Shown here piece after piece: positions 1 to 12,519 of a DNA stretch of 64,000 nucleotides; position 1 is the stretch's first letter; every line of letters starts with the position of its first letter. The stretch comes from Bondarzewia mesenterica. Its lineage: Eukaryota > Basidiomycota > Agaricomycetes > Russulales > Bondarzewiaceae. The DNA lies in contig SGPL01000116.1 of assembly GCA_004802705.1 (NCBI GenBank), positions 1 through 64,000 of the forward strand, read 5' to 3'. The notes below the pieces were generated by a model. It saw nothing but the letters and a program-made list of their open reading frames with translations, was not told the DNA's origin and ran no database searches. A program made the translations under genes and the position numbers.

Positions 1-2656
1 TTCTAANNAATTTTTTTTGCTAGTTCAGCTTGTCTGAAATAATAGGTTTCTTCTTATGATCAGTAAAGTTTCTCCTGATGCATAATATATAAATTTGAAA
101 AGGCCTCAATTTAAAATTTCAGTAGTATTTTGGGGAAGTCTGAATATTTGCCGAAATTTTGAGGTTAAGATTGCTTTCAGAAAGGAATTGGCCAATTTGA
201 TATGGGTTAATGCCTGTTGTGAGACAACACCGCAAGGAGTGCCGTGTGATTACCAGACTAGGACAGCTCGAGATAACACATTCATCAAGAACGCCAAGTT
301 TGCGAAGTAGCCAGTTCATCTTAGTTTGAACACGCGCTGCTTCATCCTTTAAAATTGGTCCGGAGGCCTTGTCATGGTCCCCGGCTCGTAGCTGGCAGTC
401 TCAGCTCCGCATCACGCATTCCCTCCCCTTCCATTACCTCCCTCATCTTCCCTATCTGATTCGTGGGACTGAGTTTCAATGGGTAACGTACCGTCTCATG
501 CCACGGCCCGGTTCTTCAGTCGATGCATCTGGGAGACTGGATATGGTCGATGGTCGCCGTGATGGCTGTCTCAAATCCTCTCTCGGTATTTTGAATGACG
601 CAATGGTACTATGCATCCCCACAGCGAATACGCGGCGGACCAACCGAGGCACTTTTATCTCATACCTTCCTGTTGCTCGGCGAGACTGTCAAACGCTCCC
701 GCCTTTCCGGATGGTTGCTCACTCCCAGGCAACATGGAGTCGAAGACAAATGGACAGAAGAACATAAATAGGGCAGATGGATCGCCGGCGGACCTGTTGT
801 CCATTGAGAAAGTTTCCGTAGTAACTTCGTTCTTGACGGACAAGCCTCCGATTACAGTGCATGCAGATTCCATGTACATTGTGAGTAATTATCTTCTATC
901 GTACTTCGACCCACAATCATTTCCTGACTTGTTTCGATGCTCAGCCTGATCACACTTTCATATTGACGCCTCCAACACGACGCATGCGACGTTTAACCCT
1001 TCGCCGACTATTCCACTCATCCAACGGTTCATTCCTCATCTACACACTACGTTTATACCCTTCAGTCGCCCTATAACTTTTTTTCTGCTTGCTCTCTCGC
1101 CCGAGTACCTTCAGAGTAGACATGGCCCGACATTTGAGGTCTCTCGTCAACAGACAGGCCATGTTCTTGCTATCTTTCCTCCGACTCCATTAAATCGATG
1201 TGACGTAGCAAGCACTTGGTCTGTCTTCAGGCGGAGAAGATCACCTCTATACATCGGCATACTGCGTACTGTGTTGTACGAATTTCTAATTTGTTCATTT
1301 CCCGCATGCTGATAATCTCTGTACGTTTGTACTTTGATATGTCTGGTAATGCCTTGTCTGGCTCAATCAATCACAAGAAATGTACTCTGACGATCAAGTA
1401 TCCAACGCAATGACATAGATCGAGGAGTTGTATCCATGCTGAGTTCGGAGGGATGACTTAAACACCTAGAAACCGTCCCTTTCACGTTTCACTACGCGAA
1501 TCGAAGCGAGTTGAGTACGCAGCACATAGGCGGAACCGTATTCGTCAAGGTGCTTGCTTGCCTTGCTCTTCTCTCAAGTTGCAGTGCTCATGCTTTATTC
1601 CCGCTTGCTTGATTGTTCGCAGATTTTTCATGCGCGCTGAAGAACGTTGTCGTCAAGGGTTCTATCGTTAAATCAGAGCTGATCAATGATGTGGGTGTGG
1701 CTTGCGGACGTTCCATACGATTGAAGTTGCCTATCCGACTCTGAGGCGGACGGACTGAGTCAGATGACCTCACGGACCCCCATCCTGAGTACTCTTGAGT
1801 TCCACCGACATGTCCTTTCCTCTCGTCTTTTCCTTTCGTTAGCGCTCCATGTCTCATTCTTGTCGATTTATCTAATCTCAATTCATTTCCATTTTTTGGC
1901 TGATTAATTTACGGTAAAATGCTCTGCATGAGCGCGGAAGATGCGCGGAAAAGCGGCTACTTACGCCGCGGGTTCTGATAAGGCACGCGCTGCGGACATT
2001 GTGTCAGTGATATATGTATTAGAGATGATCTGGGATGTCGAGAGCGGTGCGCAAGTAACGGGTAGGACCATGAGAAGTATCGAACCTTGAACTTGGTTAA
2101 ACGACCTTATGATCGTACTGGGATTACTCTGAATCGTCTGAAAGGCTGGGCACGATTTTAATCAGAGACCTGCCGCCGCGTAGTTGTCGCCGAGTTGTCG
2201 CGCCGGCGTGTTTTTGTCCACGACAAGCCTCTTTGTCATGCAAACCCACGGCCGCATTCATGCACCAATGGGACCGCTCGTGTCGTCCTGTAGTACAATT
2301 GTCCGTCGTTCAGATTGCTCCAGCAAAACAAAGCCTTCGCCAAACCTCAGGCTGGATGAATGCCCTTGTATTACGTTCCGTGATGCACTGACATATCAAA
2401 GACTGCAGTGGCAGCTACCTCGCAAGAATGTAGCTTAGCTTGTCTCTGTGCATGAGTTTCTAACCCTCCCGCAGACTCACGGCGTCAATTCTCCATTGAC
2501 ACTCTATCTCTTCCATATCAGCTCTCATCTCGTTTCTTTTTTTAGAGGCAAAGGCGTGTTCGTGCCATGCGGAAACTGTGTGTCCGTCTTCTCAGCGCTC
2601 GTGTCTGACCAGGACATTCTCTCTCTGCTGCCACCATCACAACCCCCCGCTGCACT
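1..2656. other. Gene-poor leading region
   Basis: No recognisable gene. The sequence begins with two undetermined bases at 7-8. The only coding-like item is a possible two-exon ORF, listed separately at 734-1076. Other open frames in this stretch are short, low in complexity and overlap on both strands without family motifs. The last part (about 2450-2656) is pyrimidine-rich and probably serves as the 5' flank of the NLR gene. Confidence 0.5.
734..1076 (+). CDS. Possible small two-exon protein, unrecognised
   Basis: An ATG at 734 opens a 147-nt exon in phase 0 that ends at 880 before a good GTGAGT donor. A CAG acceptor at 944 lets the frame continue from 945 to a TAA at 1074-1076. The resulting protein would be about 92 residues, polar at the N-terminus and Arg-rich towards the end (many Arg in residues 50-75). 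I recognise no family. The exon lengths and splice signals agree with a real gene, but the composition is unremarkable and nothing else supports it. It may instead be the remnant of a larger gene, since no further exons are evident downstream. Confidence 0.2.
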
Positions 2657-5600
2657 ATGAGCTCTGATACAAGTCGAATCCCAGTTGAGCCCGGTCAAGA
2701 GACTGCCGTGTAAGTATCCCGCATCCATGATCTTTATCTTTTCGTTGACCGTGTGTGGCCGATAGGGCGCCCAGAGAAGGACATGAGGCTAGCGATATCC
2801 GATTGAAAGTTACAGGTAGACCCATTCATTTGTCTTTATTGTCATTACACTCAGTCCGGTGTACTCTACCAGTTCAACAGGTCGTTGGGATCCCTCAAGT
2901 AAAAGTATTAGGATTCATCAAGGAGCGCGAGGTCTATGTGGCGTTGATAGTGGGTGGACAGAAGCAGAAAACTGACGTGGTCAAGGTGGACGGAGGTACC
3001 GTTCAGTGGAGCAGAACGTTCGATTTGTGAGTTCGATTTTCTCTTTCTCTTCGCTTGTAATTCAGTGGCGAACGTGTCGACTAGTGACACACGCACACCG
3101 TTTGGCCTCGAGTTCCGACTCTATGGCCGGCACATGATTTGGAAGCATAAGTTTTTAGGCGGGTTCAAAGTTAAAATCAAAGATTTGCCAAAGCCTCCAG
3201 GTATTTCAATCTCACATGCTGGCGAGATTCAGGTCTCCACTGACTTTTAATCTGTCAGATATCAGTCGAAATCTGACCATACTTGATGCGAGAGGACAGC
3301 CGCGAGAACGATCGATTCAAGCCACTTTGCGGCTAACAGCAGAGCCCGACTACAACCGGGCCCAGAGAGTCATGGGAGAAGTAACACAGAAAGTTGTGGA
3401 GATGAAAATCGTGTCAGGCGCCGTGGATAAAGTGGCTTCGGGGACTCTTGCAGCAGGGGCGTTGTCGGATAATGCGCCTAATTTTTCCGATGCATGGTCT
3501 CCTCTGCTCGATAAGCTGGGAGCTTTCGTGAGTTTAGTGGACACGATTTCCGAGGTGCTCTGAGCTTGCTCCGCGAGAATGAGAACATCTCTGACGTATC
3601 GCCTTGCAGATCCATCCTTATGCGAAGATGGCTTGGGCCGTGCTATCCGTGATCCCTAAGGTTCGTCGTTCAGAGTCCGAAATGGAGAGTTAACGTCTGA
3701 CTTTGCGCGACGATAACGGAACAGGCCATAATGAATCAGAAAGAACGCGATCAACGGATTACCGGACTGCTCATGACCTTGAATGAAGTATTCGACGTCA
3801 TGAATCAGGCAAAAACCCTTGGAAAGATCGAGTCTCACAAGCAAATCCTCGCCCGCATGTCTCAGCAGACTGTGGAGTGTGGTTATTTCATTCGCAGCTA
3901 CGCCAAGGACGAAAAGTTTTGTGCGTCACTTTCCGAGCAACTCGTCTTGCTAGATACCTGATTTTTTTTCTCAACAGGGAAGAGGACAGGGAAGAACATA
4001 ATATCAAGCGCGGATAGCACTATCAAAGAATATCAAAGAATATTTATCAGCCTGCGTTCGCAATTGCAGGAGTCGGCAGGTCTCCACACGATCGTCGCTG
4101 TCTTACATGTGGAGAGTATGGTGTGCGAGATATCTGAAAATTTGAGAGGCCTTGGTTTGTCCCTTCATCATTTATCAGTCTGAATATCGCTAAACTGGCC
4201 TCCACTATCATCTCTGGCAGCATCCGACTCTGATCTACGAGAGATCCCTTGTGCGGACGGTGCTCGCTTTGCCAGCCGAAAGATATGTCTCGCCCGTACT
4301 CGGGAGACCATTTTGAACGAGATCGAGGATTGGATCAACGATGCGGATGACGCTCGTCGTGTGTGCTTGCTCTCTGGGGTGGCAGGCACAGGAAAGTCCT
4401 CCATCGCTCACACTATTGCGCATCGATTTAATGTGTTGGGCCGACTGGGTTCGTCTTTCTGTTTTGATCGGGGACGTCAAAAGGATCGCGGCCCCGCCAC
4501 CCTTTTCAGGACCCTGGCACGCAATCTGGCCGACCATAATCCCCAATTTAAGGAGGCGTTGGGTCAAGTCCTTCGTAACAATGTCTCGTTGTGCAAAACC
4601 GAGGCCCCCGAGGATCAATTCGAGAATTTCCTCAGAATTCCCTGCGAGAAACTGTTGATTTCAGGCCCGATTGTTGTTGTCATCGACGCGCTGGACGAGA
4701 GTGGTGATTCTAAAGTTCGGAAAGATATGCTGACGATCCTCGCTGAAGAGATGCCCAAGTTGCCCCCTAACTTTCGTATCTTCGTTACGGCTCGGGCCGA
4801 AAAGGACATTTGCGACGTATTTGATCGCAAGGATGGTGTGTTCATCAAGGAGATGAGGGACATCGAGGCATCATCCGCGAATGAAGACATCTCGAGGTAC
4901 ATTCGACACCGGCTGTCTAAGGACGGGCGTCTTCTGCGAGGCCTCAAAGTGAAGCATTGCGACCGATTGGCCAAGTTGTCTGAAGGGCTGTTTCAATGGG
5001 CGTTCGTAGCTTGTGCATATGTCGAGGGAGCGGACGGAAAGGCTGGTCGGACGACTTCCGAACGCCTGAAAGACATCTCAGAATCACGGACATCGCGAAC
5101 TGACCTGCTGGGCGATCTATACTCGAATGTGCTGAAGTCAATCTTCAACACAAAGAGAGCAGACGACATGGCCAGATTTGGATCTGTCATGGGACAAATC
5201 CTGGCAGCCTTTGAACCTCTTTCAATGAATGCTCTGGTCGTTCTTCGAAGCACCATCGATCCTGGCGATGACATCGAGTCCGTGAAATCAATCGTGCAGT
5301 TCATGGGCTCTCTGCTCAGCGGTGTCACTGACGATGATTACTCCGTCCCGATTCAGCCCCTTCACACTTCGTTTCGCGATTTTCTGACCGATGCCTCGCG
5401 TGGAGGTGATTTCTACATCGACAAATCGCAGCCGCATTCGCAATTGGCGCTTGCTTCGTTGCGTGTCATGAACCGCGACCTGCGATTCAATATCTGCCAA
5501 TTGGAGACCTCGTATTTGGGCAACGTGGACGTCCCTGGTCTAGCAGAGCGAGTCTCAAAGGCAATATCACCTTTTCTGTCTTATTCATGCCGCTTCTGGG

Positions 5601-6795
5601 CAGATCATCTGAATGAGACACAGTTCAATGAAGACATCCTCAAGGAGATCGAGGACTTTCTCCTCAGAAAAACCCTCTTCTGGTTCGAAGTGTCGAGTCT
5701 GATCGATGCTCTTCCGACCGCATGGCAGGCATTAGCCCATGCAATTCAATGGGTCAACCTCAAACCCGAGGTAGGTCATGGAAAGTCATTTGTCAAAGTC
5801 CTGGAGGGCCGCTGAGGCACATTTTGTTCCAGGGAACAGACCAAGAGGATAACATGCTAAACTTTCTACGGGACGCTCAAAGTCTGGTTCGCTGTTATGG
5901 GAGGATATTCTCGGAGTCTACACCCCACCTCTATCTATCAGCACTGCCGTTCTTTCCCCAATCATCTGTCATATATAATCATTTCGTGCCATCATTCACT
6001 GGTATACCATACGTGATAAACGGTCGGAGCCGTAGGTGGCCAGTACTGCAGAACATCCTGAAAGGGCACACAGGGAGGGTCAGGTCTGTCGCATACTCGC
6101 CGGATGGGAAACGCATTGCGTCGGGCTCATCTGATGAGACCATCCGGATCTGGGATGCGGAGACGGGTGTGCAGGTGGGTGTTCCACTGGTGGGGCACAC
6201 AGATCCCGTCAGGTCTGTCGCATACTCGCCGGACGGGAAACACATTGCATCGGGCTCGGATGACAGGACCATCCGGATCTGGGATGCGAAGACGGGTGTG
6301 CAGATGGGTGATCCACTGGTGGGACACACAGATGACGTCGATTCTATCGCATACTCGCCGGACGGGAAATGCATTGCGTCGTGCTCGTCTGACAAGACCA
6401 TCCGGATCTGGGATGTAGAGACAACCGCACCTCTTGGGGAGCACAAACAAAAATCATCTCTTCGGATCGACTCGTCAGCTCACATTTATCCTTCTGTTTC
6501 ATTCTCATCCCATCTGGACCATGCTTCAAGGAGTGCTCACTTGGCTGACTTCCTCGTCAGTCACTCGCCTCCTTCTGCTGATTCAGTTCACCTCTCCATG
6601 CCATACAATGGTGGGTGGGTGGGTCCACAGTCAAAACGTTTCTTATGGATTCCTGAAGAACATCGGGAGAAGTTGTGGTGGCCGGGAACCAAAATGACAA
6701 TTCCTGCTCGCTCCGACTTTACCATGCTTGATCTGAGCCGTTATGAATTTGGGCCTGATTGGCAACGTTGTTACCAAGACAAGTCGAATGCGTAG
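2657..6795 (+). CDS. NLR-type STAND protein: C2-like / NACHT / WD40
   Basis: Fungal NOD-like receptor. The ATG at 2657 begins a short exon ending before GTAAGT. The next exons (about 2760-3200) encode a beta-rich C2-like region (key strand around V-V-G-I-P-Q-V-K-V-L). A helical linker follows at about 3270-4150. The NACHT NTPase has Walker A G-V-A-G-T-G-K-S (about 4378-4401) and Walker B V-V-V-I-D-A-L-D-E (about 4675-4701), and extends to about 5500. A 62-nt intron (5771-5832) joins it to a C-terminal part with three WD40 repeats (6064-6450). The protein ends with a tail rich in Trp/Phe that contains an L-D-L-S-R-Y motif, common at the end of related basidiomycete proteins. Family members act as intracellular sensors in non-self recognition and programmed cell death; which trigger applies here is unknown. 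Three repeats is few for the family. The join between helical linker and NACHT (4150-4310) is the least certain splice. Confidence 0.92.
6064..6450 (+). repeat. Three WD40 repeats with exact 129-nt period
   Basis: Repeat starts (codons for G-H-T) lie at 6064, 6193 and 6322, an exact 43-codon spacing. Each copy carries the S-P-D-G-K, I-A-S and T-I-R-I-W-D signatures. Copies 1 and 2 differ at only 8 of 43 residues by my count, and most changes fall at the exposed positions between conserved strands. High identity with variation focused on surface positions is the pattern known from HET-D/HET-E-type WD40 domains, where repeats recombine and diversify. Confidence 0.9.
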
Positions 6796-9700
6796 CTAAT
6801 CGCGGACAGGACATACTATATATTCTTTCATGAATTCTTGGTACATGATTCTTGTTTCGTATTCTTCTTGTATGTCATTTTGGACGTTGACTTGTGATGA
6901 TGACTCATGTGCATACTTACTGATGATGGAATACTCATGCGTTCGTTTAGAGCAGATGCGAAAGTCAGCGACGACAGTTCGATTCAGACAGAATGAGTGC
7001 ACCGGATAGTAACCGCATGAGATATACGTGAGCGAGCTCAGAGGCCGTATATAAGCAGACAAAGATGTGTGCACCAAGTGAGTTGAAACGTTCCCGGAGT
7101 TGCGTCCACTGGTAACATGCTACTAGTGTACGCGACTTTAAGTCTTGGGCTCAGCTTGATGAAAATCTCGAATCTCGAATGAAGCCTGGGATGATGACGA
7201 ACGAAGGAAACAGAGTTGTCATTCCCGTCTCCGAATCACCAAACAAAAAGTAATTCAAACCACTGTAGAGCACACGGAGTCTGAGTCCGACAGACATGGC
7301 AGTGGCAGCGCCCTGACCATGTTTACCGCTCACCTTCAGATGACCGGCCGTCTGGTTGAGTGCTTTATATCGCCATTCCTTTCACTAAGAAGACGGCCAC
7401 GATGCTGACTCGAAGCCAGTCCAATGCCGGTCGCTTAACCTCGATAGCGTTGGTATTGGAGGTATTCACCATCTCATATGTAAGTCTCCCTGTCTCCCTG
7501 ATCCTTGGATGTCAAAAGAGGTCAGCAACTGTGTCGGGAGCCTCCGTGGATGGTCACCATCGCAGTCGCAGACACAGACTCTTGGCAGCCATCTATTAGC
7601 TCTGGGGCTGTCTCCTCCTGGTACAGAACTTGCCCTTGTCATTTTCAATGACATCTCGATGACAACTCTGTATCGGACAGATGTACAATTGTGGGTCACC
7701 GCTCGAAGTGCCCGCTGAATCGTCCATGATCAGATTCGACCGGTGAGGCTCCGGTCTATCCGATAGCTGTGTTGTGCATCGTCGGGTACAAAGAGGACCT
7801 ACGCCATCGTGAACTTTCACAAGTAGCGATGAATGCACAGTGTTTGAGACTTACCTACCACCTTATCAGCTCGAATCTCATTTCGTGGTTTGCCTGTGAG
7901 TCTCCTCAGCACGGCTTCATGACAAGGGATGGCGTTCCTCATCCTCGTTGTGTCCTTTCATCCTTTCAACTCTATGCCAGCTTCTATGTATGACATACAA
8001 CGCTTTAACTCAGCGACTGGTTCCGTTGGCTCACACTAATTTATTTCTCACAGACGGTCATGTGATGAGAAGATCGTGCGTGATGAAAGTACGCGTCTTG
8101 GACCTGTGAACGTTGAGGACAAGCCAGGGCCCAGGTAACAGTGTCGGCGACGAGGGAAGAAAAGTTTATGGGTCCTCTCGGACCAGTGATATTGACCCTT
8201 TCTCAGTGCAGGTCTTTCAATCCGAACAGACGTTCTCGAGGAGGATCATAATGGCCCGCCGATTGTCACCTGGACGTCCAGGTAGCCTGACATTATTTTG
8301 TTCCCTATACACCCTCAGTGTGCCCATCGATCGCCGTTCCCTCTAATTCTCGGCCGCCTCACGCGTCATATTACCTGTGCTCACTTGGGAAGCGGCACTG
8401 GTTTTGGCTTGTGCCACATCGCAATGTGATTCTTCAGCGCATCCTGGTGTGTGAGAGAGGCCTCGCATTATTGATAGGAGCACTTGAATCGTGGGCATGC
8501 GTTTTTGGTAAGCCTGTCATGCCGTTTCAGGTCCTCTAACTTACCAACATATAGAGGTTGACTCCCCTTTCTGCATGGCAGGTTGAAACACGCCCAAGGA
8601 CTGGGCGTGTCCTCCTTACGGTTTCTATCCTCCTTGGTCGTCGTCGTCGTCGTCGTCACCGTTGACCTTTGCGATTCAATGGCGTTCTTGAGTGTGTCAT
8701 GGCAGGCAGCGGGGTGCTAGCCCTCTCGCCGACGATAGAATAGCGTCGAGGGACGGTGTAACCGCCGCGAGTTATCCCGCATCGTTGCACGCCTCTGATG
8801 TTTTGTTGTTCGTTGGGAGGACTTGTGCGACAATTGTGACTTGGCTCGCGATTTTCTTGTGCATAAACTCGTTGGCGGGAACGCATACATGACGACACGC
8901 CAGGTATATGTTCATCATGGCTGTGCTATCAATGGAACACCGGGATTCAAGGGTGGGTCCGACAACTCCCTATGTTGATTCTGCGCTGATGTGGCTTATT
9001 GGCTCAAAACATCATTGCAGTCATCACGGCGGCTATGGAGGATATTCAGGGGTTGCGCAAACGGCCATGGATCAGATCATGCCATATACAATAACGCCCG
9101 CCGTGTCAACGTTTCCTCCGTAACACTTGCCACGTCACTGGTCAATGATCTGTTTCGACGCGATTTCTTTGCCACAGCTCGCCAAAAATCGACTTCACCT
9201 CGCAATGTGCTCAGCTGAAATTCTTACGTGGTGTCTAAACCCAAGGCGTTCCCATACAGCGATACGCTCATGCCTATAATCGGCAAGAAATTCATGTCGC
9301 CTGCGCAATTCATGACTGAAGGACGCATCAGCAGTCCTCTTCGGATCCGTTGAATTCGATTTGAAGCACCACAGCACCTTTCTATTCCCACCTCAGGAAC
9401 AGTGGCTCTTTGTTAGTGGTGCTGAGATGCGACAGCCTGAGAAGTTACGTTCAAGCATGCGTCATACTTACCGCCTATCAGAAACACATCTGTAAACCTA
9501 AACCTTCTCCTGACTTCTACAGAGCACTCCAGGAGAACTCCAGAGTACGTTTAGAACGTTCACAGATCGGTGGCCTGCCAATGCTGATTATCATTGAGTC
9601 ATCCGCTGGCCCTGTTGCTCATGATCGTAGTGTAAGATCACTGGCCCTGGCCAGGCTATCTGCCCGAGTTCCAACGTCGGGGTACCCGGTGTTTTATGTA

Positions 9701-10001
9701 CAAATTTGTGAAATTGGGTCTAGTGTTCCCCACAATAGGAATAGATATGTCTGGAGATACATATTCGTACAATTATGACAAGTTGGGGGCAGATGCGATG
9801 GTCATAGCTTATGTGGAAACAGATTTTATCTGATCGCGGGGGGTCGGATGAGTGAGACGAGTGCGATACGGAAGAGTACGGAAGATTCTCCAGTAGGCAC
9901 GTGTATCTCTCAATCTCCTCTTTGGACTTAGACTCTCGATTTCCCATTTATGCGAACAGCCCTTCGATCAAATGGGAAAGACAAGACATGTCTCACTCCA
10001 G
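6796..10001. other. Long stretch without a supportable gene
   Basis: Short frames exist on both strands (for example 7402-7480 and 8899-9123 on +) but none has a recognisable motif, consistent splice structure or coding-like composition over more than about 25 residues. The stretch probably contains the 3' flank of the NLR gene and perhaps decayed sequence. A GTC microsatellite lies at 8637-8657. Confidence 0.4.
8637..8657. repeat. (GTC)7 microsatellite
   Basis: Seven uninterrupted trinucleotide units are visible, lying outside any supportable gene. A replication-slippage repeat is the simplest reading. Confidence 0.85.
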
Positions 10002-10011
10002 TATATATATA
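10002..10011 (+). promoter_or_regulatory. TATA element of hydrolase copy A
   Basis: A run of alternating T and A lies about 63 bases upstream of the ATG at 10074. This position suits a TATA box for the hydrolase gene. No comparable element is obvious in front of the paralogue at 16874, so the two copies may be expressed differently. Confidence 0.5.
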
Positions 10012-10073
10012 CCGCGGACGACTTTGCTATTAGGAGATAAGGGCTCTTGATTGATTCACTTCTTGTTCTCAAC

Positions 10074-11149
10074 ATGTCTGCAAAGCCTCACTCCAAGGTG
10101 CTTCGGTCTTCGGATGGATGTGAGATATATGCAGAGGCGACCGGGCATTCGAGCCGTCCGCACGTCGTACTCATCCACGGTGTGACGTTTAGCGGTGCAG
10201 TTTTCGACGACTTTTGTCGTCAGCCGGAGCTGTTGGAAGAGTTGTATATTGTGAGTTTCCTCCCTTCGTGCCCCAACGTTCGATGAACAAGATGTCACGA
10301 TGATCACAGGTACGGTACGATTTGCGAGGGCATGGGCGTAGTGGGATGCCAGATTCTCCAGAATCACATCAGTCAAAGCTCTACGCGGACGACTTTATGG
10401 CTGTCGTGCGCGGCTTTAAATTGAGTAAACCTGTGCTGGTGGGCTGGTATGTGATCGTCATACGATACCAAACTGTTCTGGAATTCATTTTGACGTTTGG
10501 TTGGGATAAAGGAGCAAAGGAGGTAAGCTCTGCCTTACTGGTTAATTAATGGGCATTCGGCGACATGCTCATGCCGTGGACATCAGGAACTATTGCTGTT
10601 GATATCTGTGCAAACGTTGACCCGCTCCCCATATCTGGTATATTCTACCTTTCTTCTGCACTGAGCGTGCCCAGACTCTTCGCTGGCAGCGGGACGTCTC
10701 ACTTCATGTCCCTCGTCATGGCCTGTACCGACCCCGTAACTACTCCCGCTGGCCTGCTCGGCGTCGTCGATGCAACTTTTTGTGCCCCGCGAAAACCCGC
10801 ACCCCCCTTCCAACTGCGCTGCATGTGGGCGGGGATGCAGGCAATGCAGACCGCGCTCGTCAGAGGGGCGATCTTTCGAAGAACTCAAGACTCTCGGAAG
10901 TTGTTAGAGAAACTGGAAGAGGGACTGCCCGTCTATGTGTATTATGGTTCTCACGATTTGTTGACGGTTGGGAAGGAGTTGGAGAAGGATCTTGCGGGGA
11001 AGGCGAAGGATGTGGAAGTAGAGTTCGTCGAGGGGGCGGGGCATGCTCTGTTCTGGGAAGACCCGGAGGAGACTGCTAGGGTTATCATCCGTTTTGTGAA
11101 GAAAGTGCAGATGAAGGTGCGGGTCATGATAAGCCGTCTTGATATCTGA
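10074..11149 (+). CDS. Alpha/beta hydrolase, paralogue A
   Basis: Serine hydrolase of the alpha/beta fold. Exons: 10074-10250, 10310-10446, an 11-nt microexon 10512-10522, and 10587-11149; all introns are GT-AG and the frame closes. The oxyanion-hole region H-G follows strand 3 (V-L-I-H-G-V-T-F). Y-D-L-R-G-H-G-R-S-G marks the next strand and loop. The nucleophile elbow reads G-W-S-K-G-G across the microexon, an Asp lies in Y-G-S-H-D, and the His is in G-A-G-H-A-L-F-W. The complete triad suggests an active enzyme; the substrate cannot be told (esterase, lactonase or C-C hydrolase are all possible). An alternative in-frame ATG at 10047 is less likely, because homology with paralogue B (15775-16874, opposite strand) begins just after 10074. 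Confidence 0.9.
10512..10522 (+). other. 11-nt microexon carrying the catalytic serine codon
   Basis: Preceded by a 65-nt intron ending in AAAG and followed by GTAAGC and a 64-nt intron. Joining it to its neighbours gives W-S-K-G-G in frame; skipping it removes the nucleophile and breaks the frame. The same 11-nt exon sits at the same place in the paralogue (16395-16405). Confidence 0.85.
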
Positions 11150-12519
11150 CGCTCATCAAAACGTGAGCAGAGGGCTTAGTGCGCGCGGCAGCTCGAGGTT
11201 GGAGTTTGAAAGCCTGCCAGATATTTTTGGTGTCAATTACCTCAGGCCGCAGAAGTTGTATCTATTATGGGTTTAAATGGCTGTGCTACTTGCCCAATCC
11301 TGCGCCGTTGAATAGCTGTTCCGGTCACGGTGAGTCTACAATGCTGCGACAGCGACCTCTCAGAATGTCAAGGACGAAAAAGGATCCGGACTAATCAAGG
11401 AACGTTCAGCGCTCCGTACTTGCTCCAAAAACGTTCCCGTGTCTCACTGCCAACTGATGTAATACCCTTCACCCAGCCTGACCCCATGGCAATGGGGTGC
11501 GGTAACGGATTACTGGGACGTCACTGCAACGAGCTTTCAGTACAGCCTCACCCTCACTGACGCCAGCCGTCCAATACTCTGGCACATCGATAGCAATCGC
11601 TGACTCGAATCACCGGTACTTGGGGCGAGATGCCTCGCTCCTCGGCTATGGTGATTATCTTGCTTCCCCGTGTTTCCTACTACCGGTTGTCTGGTCCTAG
11701 TTGTCTCGAATTGGCTCACTTAGACTCAGCACCCGCGTCACCCTTCCAGTGGCTCGGATCGTACCACCTGGTGCACGCACTCTAATCTCCTGCCTAAATG
11801 GTCAGCTTGTTCGCTGATTCGTCAAAAAAGGAAGGTGATATTGTGAAATTACTTCCAGTTTTTCCAGTGGCTCTGCGGCTCTGCGGCTCACTGGAAAGGT
11901 CACGACGGCGACCCTGATATTTCTTTTGCCTCGAGCTCATGCAATGTCAGAACGAGGCTCAGATAATCGGATGATCATCTTTTTGGAGTGAAGGTCTCAA
12001 AGCGATTGGAGCGGCGAAAGCACACTGATACCGGTAAGTTATATTGCATGTGAGATCGTCCGTCCGTTTTCATTTTTGCGAGGTGTATCTTCTGCTCATC
12101 ACCAACTGCTTTCTGTGTGGAGCAGTAGCATATGGTCGCGAGAATCAATCCGTCTTCACCTCTTCACGTCGATGAGGTGAAAGAGAACTGTGGCGTGTAA
12201 AATCTACGCATGCGTCAGAAATTTCCGAACCGCCTCATGCACCTGCAGGCTTTGAGATCGTCCCTGGAATTCACGCCACTCCGTTTCAAAATTACCCCTC
12301 TCCTCTGTCCTATGGCTCCTGATCACGGATTTGCACGATAGCAGTACGGGGAGTGGCTCCGACAGAGATATCGGATGAACCTCTGAGATCGAGCGCTGCA
12401 ATTTCACCATATATATTCTTTGATTTCGCGCACCTAATTCCACAGGCCCCTCTCACTCTTGCGCAGTCTCTTCCCAAAATTTCTCTCTCACTTATTCCAG
12501 CCCGCATCACATCCAAATC
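11150..12519. other. Intergenic, no gene seen
   Basis: Holds the 3' flank of hydrolase A and the upstream region of the membrane-protein gene. A TATA-like run (catatatat) at about 12411-12419 lies about 100 bases before the ATG at 12520. No coding frame with motifs or good splice structure was found. Confidence 0.5.

Noticed and set aside
369..767. 132-codon plus-strand frame near the window start
   Set aside because: Random-looking composition, no initiation context and no homology features; it overlaps the more plausible exon at 734-880.
5979..6446. 155-codon minus-strand frame with internal repeats
   Set aside because: The repetition comes from the WD40 repeats on the other strand; there are no independent features.
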